A stretch of DNA of 64,000 bases, taken from positions 1-64,000 of the forward strand of contig CAVPUM010000003.1 in the NCBI GenBank assembly GCA_963708855.1, given 5' to 3'. Positions 37,481 through 45,286 of the stretch are shown here, piece after piece. The position numbers and the translations under genes are program-made. Under the pieces are notes generated by a model, which searched no databases, was not told where the DNA came from, and saw only the letters and a list, made by a program, of their open reading frames with translations. Each line of letters opens with the position of its first letter. Position 1 is the first letter of the stretch. Origin of the DNA: CAIWHR01 sp963708855 (lineage in GTDB: Bacteria; Pseudomonadota; Gammaproteobacteria; Burkholderiales; Casimicrobiaceae).

Positions 37481-38053
37481 CTATTTCGCCGCGTCCGGCT
37501 TGATGCTGCCGATGACCCGCACGCCCGCCTTGCCGTCTTCGTGCGCGGGCGCCACAACCACGGCCTCGCCCGACTGCGGATACACGCCGGCGACGGCCGA
37601 GACCATGACCTGGTGCGTCACCATCACCAGGGGCTTGTCGCCGGGCTTGATCGCATTGATGCGCGCGATCACCTCGGCCACCTGCCTCGGCTCGTCGTCG
37701 CGCGCACGAAGAAACGAGTTGAGCGCGGGCCAATCGCGGGCCGCGCCGAAAGCCAACGTTGCCGTCTCGCGGCAGCGGCACCATTGGCTGGTCAGGACTT
37801 CGCCGGGCGCAAGACCGAGGACCTTAAGGTGGGCGCCGATGCGTTGCGCCTCGTCCCGTCCTGCGGCCGACAGGTTGCGCTGAGTCGCGCAGTCGTCGAG
37901 CCGGAAGCCTTCGGGGTCGAAGGTTCCGGGAGCAGTGGCGTGCCGCATCAGGACGGCAACGCCGCCCGCACGCAGCGCATCGGCGATCGCATCGGCCCGG
38001 ACATGCGGCGAGAACAGGACCAGGAAACCGAACAGGGCGGGCAGCAGGCGCAT
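37481..38053 (-). CDS. Histidine phosphatase family protein, exported
   Basis: Phosphoglycerate-mutase-like phosphatase, about 190 residues. Signal peptide LLPALFGFLVLFSPHVRADA, then the catalytic motif VLMRHATAPG with its histidine, second histidine in MVTHQVMVSAVAG. Start at 38053 is chosen since the signal peptide begins there (an ATG at 38077 adds eight residues). Substrate unknown. Confidence 0.85.
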   Translation of the reverse strand: MRLLPALFGFLVLFSPHVRADAIADALRAGGVAVLMRHATAPGTFDPEGFRLDDCATQRNLSAAGRDEAQRIGAHLKVLGLAPGEVLTSQWCRCRETATLAFGAARDWPALNSFLRARDDEPRQVAEVIARINAIKPGDKPLVMVTHQVMVSAVAGVYPQSGEAVVVAPAHEDGKAGVRVIGSIKPDAAK

Positions 38054-38130
38054 GGCAGGGCTCGGAAGCCGGGACACCGGTCATTCTGCCTTGTTTCGCC
38101 GCACGACGGTCGCAGCTTGCCACGAAGGCA

Positions 38131-39744
38131 TCACGGCAGCGGCGTCGCTGCGATCCCCAGCCGGGCGCAGACCTCGCGCCATGTGACGGTGTCGCGCGAG
38201 CGTTCCTGCGGCGCCTCGGCATCGATGTCCACGATATACGCGCGTTCGTCAGGCGCGAGCGGCTCGCGTGTGCGCAACTGGTGGTCGAGCACACCCAGAT
38301 CGGCCTCGGATGCGTCGCGTGCACGCTGCAAACGCTCCACGATGCGTGCGCGCAGCGTCGCATCGCTCGCGGCGTACGCCAGGATCAGGAACGGGAGCCC
38401 GAGCTGCGCCGCGCGGGAGCGGAAGAGGTCGCGCTGCCAGCGCTGCAGGAACGTGCCGTCGACGATCGCGACGCCGCCCGCCGCCGTCACCGCTTCGGCG
38501 AGCTCCAGCGCACGGCGGTAGGTTCGCTCGGTCGAGCCGGCGGCGTAGAGGCCCTCGTCCAGCCCGGATCCGCTGCGCGCCCGCGCATCGAGGCCATGCA
38601 GCCGCTTGCGCTCGACGTCGGTGCGGATCCGGATCGCGCCGATCCATTCGAGCAACCCCTGCGTCAGCGTGGTCTTGCCGCTGCCGGACAGCCCGTGCGT
38701 GACGACGAGCGCCGAATGCGGCGGCCGCGCGTAATGGCTGGCGAGATCGACGTAGCCGCGGTATTCGGCGACCAGCGCCGCTCTCTCGTCGCCGGCCGGC
38801 AATTGGCCTATCCGCAGGCAGGCGATCTTCGCCCGCACCATCGCCCGGTAGACAAGGTAGAACGGAAACACCGCCAGGCCCGCGTAGTCGCCGGTGCTCT
38901 CGAGATACGCATTGACGAACCGGTGCGCCAGGTCCGGCCGTCCGCGGTCCGCGAGGTCCATCGTCGTGAACGCGATTTCGCACATCACGTCGATCCAGCG
39001 CAGCTCGTCGTTGAACTCGATACAGTCGAAGACGGTGACCTCGCCATTGATGACCGCGATGTTGTTCAGATGCAGGTCCCCGTGGCATTCGCGCACGAAG
39101 CCATCCGCCCTGCGCCGGCCGAAGGCGGGAAGCCTCGCCGCGTGCTCGCGCTCGGTCCACGCGCGAAGCGCATCCTGCCGCTCGCGATCGCCCGGATCGT
39201 CGCGCATCGGGCGGGTCGAGTCGAAGTTCTGCAGCGCGACGCGCAGCACCGTGTCCGGGGACCCGAAGCGCGTGCCCTCGCCCGCGGTCGCGACACGGCC
39301 GTGGAAAGCGGCGACCTCGGCGGCCAAAGCATCGATGTGACGCGTCCCGAGCGAGCCGGCGGCCAACATCCGGCTCGCGAGCGCCTCCTGCGGGAACTCC
39401 TGCATCCTCACCGCGTACTCGACGACAGGCCCGTCGCCGCCGAGCGTCGGCCGGTCGACGCTGCCGGTGATCGCGACGACGTCGAGGTAGATCGCCGGAG
39501 CGAGGCGGCGATTCAGGCGCAGTTCCTGCTCGCAGAAGAGCTTCCGCTGTGCGAGCGTGGTGAAGTCCAGGAACCCGAGGTCGACCGGCTTCTTGATCTT
39601 GTAGGCGTGAGCTCCGGTCAGCAGGACGTGCGAGATGTGCGTCTCCAGGTGCCGGACGCGCTCGCATCCGGGCCCGAAGACGGCAGGGTTGGCAAGGGCC
39701 GCGATCAGCCGCGACTGGGTTTCCGGGTCGCCCGTCGCGCTCAT
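38131..39744 (-). CDS. Bifunctional APH-like kinase / AAA ATP-binding protein
   Basis: 537 residues in two domains. The N-terminal 330 residues are aminoglycoside-phosphotransferase-like: catalytic loop ECHGDLHLNNIAV and metal motif FDCIEFNDELRWID. The C-terminal part is a P-loop kinase: VTHGLSGSGKTTLTQGLLEW, then IVDGTFLQRWQRDLF. The combination is a known conserved family of unknown substrate. An additional in-frame ATG at 39774 exists. Divergent from mtrA, so its start region abuts the mtr control region. Confidence 0.85.
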   Translation of the reverse strand: MSATGDPETQSRLIAALANPAVFGPGCERVRHLETHISHVLLTGAHAYKIKKPVDLGFLDFTTLAQRKLFCEQELRLNRRLAPAIYLDVVAITGSVDRPTLGGDGPVVEYAVRMQEFPQEALASRMLAAGSLGTRHIDALAAEVAAFHGRVATAGEGTRFGSPDTVLRVALQNFDSTRPMRDDPGDRERQDALRAWTEREHAARLPAFGRRRADGFVRECHGDLHLNNIAVINGEVTVFDCIEFNDELRWIDVMCEIAFTTMDLADRGRPDLAHRFVNAYLESTGDYAGLAVFPFYLVYRAMVRAKIACLRIGQLPAGDERAALVAEYRGYVDLASHYARPPHSALVVTHGLSGSGKTTLTQGLLEWIGAIRIRTDVERKRLHGLDARARSGSGLDEGLYAAGSTERTYRRALELAEAVTAAGGVAIVDGTFLQRWQRDLFRSRAAQLGLPFLILAYAASDATLRARIVERLQRARDASEADLGVLDHQLRTREPLAPDERAYIVDIDAEAPQERSRDTVTWREVCARLGIAATPLP

Positions 39745-39767
39745 CGGCGACTCCGGACGCTTCCGCT

Positions 39768-39782
39768 GCGACATTCTGTCGC
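39768..39782. promoter_or_regulatory. RegR/RegA-type box upstream of mtrA copy 1
   Basis: GCGACATTCTGTCGC fits GNGRCRTTNNGNCGC, the RegR box described for Bradyrhizobium, at every position. It lies about 65 bases (centre to centre) upstream of the FNR-type site of the mtrA promoter. Confidence 0.65.
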
Positions 39783-39832
39783 ATGGCATTTTTGCTGCGG
39801 ATCCGGAAAGTTCCATTGTCCCGGAGCATACA

Positions 39833-39846
39833 TTGACATACGTCAA
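39833..39846. promoter_or_regulatory. FNR/DNR-type site and promoter of mtrA copy 1
   Basis: TTGACATACGTCAA is a perfect palindrome (arms TTGAC/GTCAA). Exactly 24 bases after it comes GAATAC (39871-39876), a -10-like hexamer shared with the mtrA2 and mtr scar promoters. The arrangement is that of a class II FNR-dependent promoter. The start codon of mtrA1 is 143 bases downstream; a long conserved leader ends in GCAACAGCAAAAGGGGGTTC. Confidence 0.7.
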
Positions 39847-39988
39847 CCATACCTCAGATTGGCTGGCGTGGAATACGCAAAGCGGAAGGTGATCCCGCGC
39901 ATGAAGCGGCCTTCTGGCCGCGCGGCCGGTGCCGCGAGCGGATAGTCCCCGCCAAGGGCGTCTCGGAGCAACAGCAAAAGGGGGTTCC

Positions 39989-40946
39989 ATGCATCTCAAG
40001 TCCATCCTTGCCGCGGCCGGACTGGCTGCACTTGCGGGATTCATCTCAACGCCAGCGTTCGCGCAGCTGCAGACAGCCACCGGCGTCACGCCGGTCTGCG
40101 CCGAATGCCATGCGCAATCGCACAACTCGACGATGCTCACGGCACACGGCGCGAAAAACGACGCGAGACGGCAGCGCATGCCAGGGCTGCCACGGCGACG
40201 CGACGCTGCACGTGAAGGATCCGATCAAGAACCGGCCGGTCAACGCGCTGAACTCGAAGGATGCGACGCCCGAGCAGAAGTCGGCGGTGTGCCTGAGCTG
40301 CCACGCGGGACAACGACAGCTCTCGGCGTGGGCGTCGGGCGTGCACAAGAAATACGACGTGTCCTGCACCGACTGCCACTCCGTCCACGGCGGTCAGGCT
40401 GCGGCCAACTTCCAGAACATCAAGGCGGGCACGTTCGCGGCTGCGCCCTACGTGACCACGGAGCGGCAACTGGCGTACAAGGCCTGCATCGCGTGCCACC
40501 GCGACGTGCGTGCCGAGATCGCCAAGCCGTCGCACCACCCGATCGTCGAAGGCAAGGTGGGCTGTCAGAGCTGCCACGACCCGCACGGCTCGCTCACTCC
40601 CGGCCAGCTCAAGGCCGAGAGCATCACGGACCTGTGCACGACCTGCCACGCCGACAAGCGCGGCCCGTGGATCCACGAGCACCCGCCGGTCTCCGAGAAC
40701 TGCAACACCTGCCACACGCCGCACGGCTCGTCGCACAACCGGCTGCTCGCGCAGAAGCCGCCGGCCCTTTGCGCGGACTGCCATCCGGGCGGGCACACGC
40801 ACGGCCTCTATGACGGAAGAGGGACGCTCCCCGGCGTCAATCCGTCGAATATCCGCTTTGAGGGAAGCGGCTGTGTCGGCTGCCATCGCCAGATCCACGG
40901 CAGCAACGCGCCATCGTCGGCCTACGGCCAATTCTTCCTTCGCTGA
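39989..40946 (+). CDS. mtrA: Decahaem periplasmic cytochrome, MtrA/DmsE family (copy 1)
   Basis: Decahaem cytochrome, about 318 residues, with a signal peptide ending STPAFAQ. Ten CxxCH motifs: CAECH, CQGCH, CLSCH, CTDCH, CIACH, CQSCH, CTTCH, CNTCH, CADCH, CVGCH. MtrA/PioA/MtoA proteins fill the MtrB barrel as a haem wire across the outer membrane. The frame breaks near 40165: an extra A in GCGAGACGG, compared with GCCAGCGGC of copy 2, explains it. The C-terminus HRQIHGSNAPSSAYGQFFLR is the family end. It lies 15 bases upstream of mtrB1. Confidence 0.92.
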
Positions 40947-40961
40947 GACAAGGGGACAGAC

Positions 40962-43832
40962 ATGAGAACCAAGCTTATTGCCATCGCCGTGGCAAGCCTG
41001 TTCGCGAACGGCGCCGCATGGGCGCAATACGACAGCTTCGTCTGGAGCGGTTCCGCGGAAGCCGGCGGCCGTGGCGTCAACACCGATGGCGGCACGCGCA
41101 ATGGCGCCTTTGGCCTGTATCCGGGCGCGGCCGTGCAGCCGTTCACCGGCCCGGCCGACGAAGCCAAGGCGAACGAATACCAGAACCTCGACAACGGCGT
41201 CATAGGCATCCTCGACGTGCGCGGCAGCAGCAAGAACTACTACATGAAGTTTTTCGGCGAGAATTTCGGCCGTGACGATCAGTATGTCGAAGCGCGCGGC
41301 GGCGGCTACGACGTGTTCAAGGCCATCGTGTACCAGGACAGGATGCCGCACAACCTGTCGTGGAATGCGCTCACTCCGCTGTGGAATTCGTGGAGCAACC
41401 TGCAGCAGGGGCCTGCCGGGACCTATCCGCCGGCACGGGACCCGTCGACCTGGAACACGTTCGACTACGGGCTGCAGCGCAACACCACCGGCGGCGCCGT
41501 CGAGATCTCGGCCAGGTCGCCGTTCTTCTTCCGCGCCGACTACAACGAGGTCGAGACGACGGGCAGTCGGCCGCAGAGCGGCCAGCTGGGGACCGGGTCG
41601 GGCAACGGCCTGATCGAGTTCGGCGCCCCGGTCGAATACAAGACGAAAAACGCGCTCTTCGAAGGGGGCTACACGGCCAGGGCGTGGAACGTCAAGATCG
41701 CCTATCTCGACAGCAAGTTCAGCAACAGCATCGACACGATGCAGTGGACGAACTTCTACATGCGCAGCGCGCTGGACACGTCGCTGCTGCCGCCGGACAA
41801 CGAGCTCAAGAAGTGGAGCATCCACGCGACCGCGCGCGAGCTGCCGCTCGACTCGACGTTCCTGCTGCGCGCCAGCCAGAGCAAGCTGACCAATAACGTG
41901 GACCTGGGTGACGGCTCCGTTGCGAACCCATGGAACAGTGCTCTCAAGCCGGTGTCGAGCAGCAACGTGCCGGCGAACCAGCAGCCGGTGGGGGTTGGCT
42001 ACCTGATCACGGCGCCAAGCTCGTCGACGTTCGACGGCGAGGAGAAGACGACGTCGGTGCAGGCGTCGCTCACCTCCACGCTGACGAAGGGGCTCGAGAG
42101 CCGGATCTACTACAACTACTACGACAAAGAGAACAACTCCACGGAGATCAACTATGCGGCCGGCGGGCTGGGGCCGGATGCGGCGAACTGCCCGAATCCC
42201 GGGTCCGGCATCCAATCGTCCAATGCGACCCGGTTCTGCATCCCCGTGGTGCTTTCGCCGGGACTGTTCGGCTACACGAAGGACGAGGCCGGCGTCGACC
42301 TGATCTACCGGCTTGGCACCCGGCAGAAATTGGTGGGCAACTACACCTGGCTCAAGGTCGACCGCGAGCTCGAGCCGGCGCCTAGCACCACGGACCACCG
42401 GTTCTGGATCGAGTACCGGAACAGCATGTGGGAAGGGCTCTCGGGGCGCCTCAAGTACCAGTACCTGACACAGAGTTCGGACATCGACCACTCGTTCACC
42501 AACAACAGCAGTGGCCAGACGCCGGCGCAGGTCCCGTACTACTTCTCAGCGTACGACATCGCCGACTACGACCAGAACATGGTCAAGCTCGTCGTCGACT
42601 GGAACCCGGCGCCGCTGCTCGACATCGGCTTCGGCGCGACGTGGCGCAAGACCGACTACAAGGACCTGTACTACGGCCGCACCGACGACAAGCGTCAGAT
42701 CTACGACGTCTCGATCGGCTACGGCGACCCCGGCAAGCTCCGCGTCTCGGCGATCGGCAACTGGGGCAGGACCGAGTTCGACCAGGCCTACCGCAACGTT
42801 GGAAGCGCCACCGCGAGCCCACCGAACAATCTCGGTCCGCTTCCGAGCGACCCGACGAACTCGGCGAACTTCAACTGGGGAACGAAGAACACCCAGGACA
42901 ACTGGCTGGTCGCGCTGCAGGCGGACTGGGCGGCCTCCGAAAAGCTGCAAGTCACCGCGCAGGCCAGCTGGCTCGACACCGGGGGCGGGGTCGACTTCTG
43001 GTCGGCCGACACTACCGGCGCAGGCGGCTACCAGGGCGGTCCGCTGGTCAACTATGTGACCGACGATACCCAGACCACGCGCTTCCTGATCAAGGCCAAC
43101 TACCGGTTCGACAGGAAATGGGCGGCGACGGTCGGCTACGCGTACGAGAAATACGATTACAGCGACGGGCAGATGGCAGGGTATCAGGGCTACTACCCCT
43201 ACTATCAATACATCCCCGGAAACAACAACGCCGTGTCGTCGAACAGCAGCTGGTTCACGGGTGCCTACGGCAACCCGAGCTATAAGAACAACATCGTCTG
43301 GCTGACGGTGACCTACAAGTTCGACACGCCGCTGCCGCCGCCGGCGAAGATGGCGGTCGCGGAAGCGCCACCCAGGCCGGTGGTCGCCCCGCCGCCGCCG
43401 CCCACGCCGCCACCGGCCCCCGCGCCGGCGCCGGCGCCTGCCCCGCAGGTGCAGAAGGTCACGCTCGACTCGAAGGTGCTGTTCGACTTCAACAAGGCGG
43501 TCCTGAAGCCCGAAGGCAGGGCTGCGATCGACAGCCAGGTCATCGGCAAGCTCGCGCAGATCCAGAAGCTCGACGTCGTCATCGTGACCGGACACACCGA
43601 CCGCATCGGGTCGGAGGCCGCCAACCAGAAGCTGTCGGAGGAACGCGCGAAAGCCGTGGGCGACTATCTCGGCAGCAAGGGTGTCGACAAGACGAAGATC
43701 CGCACGATCGGCATGGGCGAGAAGCAGCCGGTGGCGCAGTGCGATCAGAAGGACATGAAGGCGCTGATCGCCTGCCTGCAGCCGAACCGCCGCGTGGACG
43801 TCGAGGTCAGGGGCGAGACGACGAAGAGGTAA
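40962..43832 (+). CDS. mtrB: MtrB/PioB-type outer-membrane porin fused to OmpA-like domain (copy 1)
   Basis: 956 residues. Signal peptide to about residue 22 (NGAAWAQ). Residues 23-787 form an MtrB/PioB beta-barrel: family text GENFGRDDQYVEARGGGYDVF near the start, alternating strands, and a last strand YKNNIVWLTVTYKF. This would normally be the protein end. Here it continues through a Pro/Ala-rich linker (about 788-828) into an OmpA-like domain (829-956) with VLFDFNKAVLKPEGRAAID and TGHTDRIGSEAANQKLSEER, including the Asp and Arg that hold peptidoglycan. No N-terminal CxxC of the Shewanella type. Two cysteines lie in one outer loop (NCPNPG, RFCIP). Terminator follows at 43852. Confidence 0.9.
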   Translation: MRTKLIAIAVASLFANGAAWAQYDSFVWSGSAEAGGRGVNTDGGTRNGAFGLYPGAAVQPFTGPADEAKANEYQNLDNGVIGILDVRGSSKNYYMKFFGENFGRDDQYVEARGGGYDVFKAIVYQDRMPHNLSWNALTPLWNSWSNLQQGPAGTYPPARDPSTWNTFDYGLQRNTTGGAVEISARSPFFFRADYNEVETTGSRPQSGQLGTGSGNGLIEFGAPVEYKTKNALFEGGYTARAWNVKIAYLDSKFSNSIDTMQWTNFYMRSALDTSLLPPDNELKKWSIHATARELPLDSTFLLRASQSKLTNNVDLGDGSVANPWNSALKPVSSSNVPANQQPVGVGYLITAPSSSTFDGEEKTTSVQASLTSTLTKGLESRIYYNYYDKENNSTEINYAAGGLGPDAANCPNPGSGIQSSNATRFCIPVVLSPGLFGYTKDEAGVDLIYRLGTRQKLVGNYTWLKVDRELEPAPSTTDHRFWIEYRNSMWEGLSGRLKYQYLTQSSDIDHSFTNNSSGQTPAQVPYYFSAYDIADYDQNMVKLVVDWNPAPLLDIGFGATWRKTDYKDLYYGRTDDKRQIYDVSIGYGDPGKLRVSAIGNWGRTEFDQAYRNVGSATASPPNNLGPLPSDPTNSANFNWGTKNTQDNWLVALQADWAASEKLQVTAQASWLDTGGGVDFWSADTTGAGGYQGGPLVNYVTDDTQTTRFLIKANYRFDRKWAATVGYAYEKYDYSDGQMAGYQGYYPYYQYIPGNNNAVSSNSSWFTGAYGNPSYKNNIVWLTVTYKFDTPLPPPAKMAVAEAPPRPVVAPPPPPTPPPAPAPAPAPAPQVQKVTLDSKVLFDFNKAVLKPEGRAAIDSQVIGKLAQIQKLDVVIVTGHTDRIGSEAANQKLSEERAKAVGDYLGSKGVDKTKIRTIGMGEKQPVAQCDQKDMKALIACLQPNRRVDVEVRGETTKR

Positions 43833-43880
43833 TCGCCGCAAGAGCGACCCGAAAAGCCCCGCCCTCGCGCGGGGCTTTTT
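43410..43880 (+). repeat. Near-identical direct repeat, copy 1 (OmpA tail and terminator)
   Basis: From the middle of the Pro/Ala linker of mtrB1 through the OmpA-like domain, the stop and the terminator, about 470 bases match 47529-47999 almost base for base; by eye only a GCT/GCC change in GRAAID and a small difference in the terminator loop were found. The preceding barrel sequences are clearly diverged, so the tail was homogenised recently. Confidence 0.85.
43852..43880 (+). terminator. Rho-independent terminator after mtrB copy 1
   Basis: AAAAGCCCCGC, a short loop, GCGCGGGGCTTTTT. Strong G/C stem with a T-run, 19 bases after the mtrB1 stop. Confidence 0.9.
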
Positions 43881-43994
43881 CCTGGTCCTTTGCCAACTCG
43901 CGGGGAAGCCGGTCGAGGTTGTGGGCCGGCGGCAGCCAGGCTCGCGCCGTCGCTCCGGAGTCAGGTCCCTGTCCGGGCGATTTCGCGCGCCGCT

Positions 43995-44009
43995 GCGACA
44001 CTCCGTCGC
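43995..44009. promoter_or_regulatory. RegR/RegA-type box, distal, mtrA copy 2
   Basis: GCGACACTCCGTCGC: the inverted halves GCGAC and GTCGC are perfect; one position (RTT to ACT) departs from the consensus. It lies 53 bases upstream of the second box. Confidence 0.5.
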
Positions 44010-44047
44010 GCGGCGAGGCCACCCCATCATGAACTTCCGCGGTCGGC

Positions 44048-44062
44048 GCGACATTCCGTCGC
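44048..44062. promoter_or_regulatory. RegR/RegA-type box, proximal, mtrA copy 2
   Basis: GCGACATTCCGTCGC matches GNGRCRTTNNGNCGC at all positions and sits about 66 bases (centre to centre) upstream of the FNR-type site, the same distance as at mtrA1. Confidence 0.65.
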
Positions 44063-44114
44063 GTGGCAAAAAGTTCCTCGGGATTCCGGGAATGTCCGTG
44101 GCCTTGGCCTTGTT

Positions 44115-44128
44115 TTGACTTGCATCAA
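44115..44128. promoter_or_regulatory. FNR/DNR-type site of mtrA copy 2
   Basis: TTGACTTGCATCAA, arms TTGAC and ATCAA, with GAATAC exactly 24 bases downstream, as at mtrA1 and at the mtr scar. Confidence 0.65.
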
Positions 44129-44278
44129 ACTTGCCGCATTTCCTTCGGAGTCGAATACAAAAAGATTCAGGCGGAAGTTGATTCCGCGCGCACGAAGCGG
44201 CCCTTGGCCGCGGAGCCGGCACCTCGAGCGGATGTACACCGCGAAGGGCGCCTCGTAGCAACAGCAAAAGGGGGTTCC

Positions 44279-45271
44279 ATGCAACTCAAGTCCATCCTCG
44301 CCGCGGCCGGCATGCTGGTCGCCTTCGCGGTGCTCATGCCGACGCCCGTACTGGCGCAGTACGTGGCCGGGTCGCCCGCCGTCACGCCGGTATGCGCCAA
44401 CTGTCACGAGAGCCAGCACCTGTCGACCATGCTCACTGCGCACGGCGCCAAGAACGACGCCAGCGGCAGCATGTGCGCGGCATGCCACGGTGACGCGTCC
44501 GCGCACCTCAAGGACCCCCTGAAGAACAAGATGGCCGGCGCGTTCGGGAAGGGTGTCCCCGCGGCGCAGAAGGACGCGGTGTGCCAGACCTGCCACGCCG
44601 GCAACCGCCACCTGGTGTTCTGGGAGACGGGCAAGCACTCGAAGAACGAGGTGTCGTGCAGCAGCTGCCACAGCATCCACGGCAAGCCGGGCAACGCGAT
44701 CGTCGCGCCGTTCACGACGTCGTTCCGGCCGAACGAATCCGAACTCTGCGGCACCTGCCACCAGCAGGTCCGCGCGGCCACGCTGAAGCCTTCGCACCAC
44801 CCGATCATCGAGAACAAGATCAAGTGCTCCGACTGCCACAACGTGCACGGCGCTCTCACGCCGGCGATGCTCAAGGCGGAAAACATCAACCAGCAGTGCT
44901 ACTCGTGCCACGCCGACAAGCGCGGGCCGTTCCTGTTCGCGCACCCCGCGGTCGAGGAGAACTGCCTCTCCTGCCACAACCCGCACGGCTCGGTCTACGC
45001 CAAGCTGCTGAACGAGAAGCAGCCGAACCTCTGCCAGGAATGCCACGACTTTGCGCGTCACCCGGGCACGGTCTACGGCGCCGCGGGCGAGTTCACGTGC
45101 ACGGCGGAAGCCGTCGCCGATCCCAAGAATGTGGCGTGCTACAAGAAGGCGCCCGGCGCGTTCAACGCCGGTGTCAGCACGCGCTTCATCGCCCGGTCGT
45201 GCACGAATTGCCACAACAGCATCCACGGCTCGAATGCGCCGGGACGCCGTGGCATCTATCTATTCCGGTAG
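44279..45271 (+). CDS. mtrA: Decahaem periplasmic cytochrome, MtrA/DmsE family (copy 2)
   Basis: 330 residues, intact. Signal peptide ending TPVLAQ. Ten motifs: CANCH, CAACH, CQTCH, CSSCH, CGTCH, CSDCH, CYSCH, CLSCH, CQECH, CTNCH. The order and spacing follow copy 1, with a longer insertion between haems 9 and 10 (FTCTAEAVADPKNVACYKK, holding two free cysteines not in a haem motif). The C-terminus NSIHGSNAPGRRGIYLFR is typical. It lies 15 bases upstream of mtrB2, exactly as in copy 1, showing a tandem duplication of the pair. Confidence 0.95.
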   Translation: MQLKSILAAAGMLVAFAVLMPTPVLAQYVAGSPAVTPVCANCHESQHLSTMLTAHGAKNDASGSMCAACHGDASAHLKDPLKNKMAGAFGKGVPAAQKDAVCQTCHAGNRHLVFWETGKHSKNEVSCSSCHSIHGKPGNAIVAPFTTSFRPNESELCGTCHQQVRAATLKPSHHPIIENKIKCSDCHNVHGALTPAMLKAENINQQCYSCHADKRGPFLFAHPAVEENCLSCHNPHGSVYAKLLNEKQPNLCQECHDFARHPGTVYGAAGEFTCTAEAVADPKNVACYKKAPGAFNAGVSTRFIARSCTNCHNSIHGSNAPGRRGIYLFR

Positions 45272-45286
45272 GGCGAGGAGACCATC

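Larger units (their letters stand above)
43881..44278 (+). promoter_or_regulatory. mtrA copy 2 upstream control region
   Basis: This gene-free stretch holds, in order, two RegR-type boxes (43995-44009 and 44048-44062), an FNR-type site (44115-44128), a -10-like GAATAC at 44153 and a 120-base leader whose end (GCAACAGCAAAAGGGGGTTC) is identical to that of mtrA1. No further reading frame is supported. Confidence 0.7.

Noticed and set aside
39989..43832. Dimethyl sulfoxide reductase function suggested by the DmsE name of the MtrA family
   Set aside because: No DmsA/DmsB-like genes are in the window; the pairing with MtrB-type porins supports only a conduit role.
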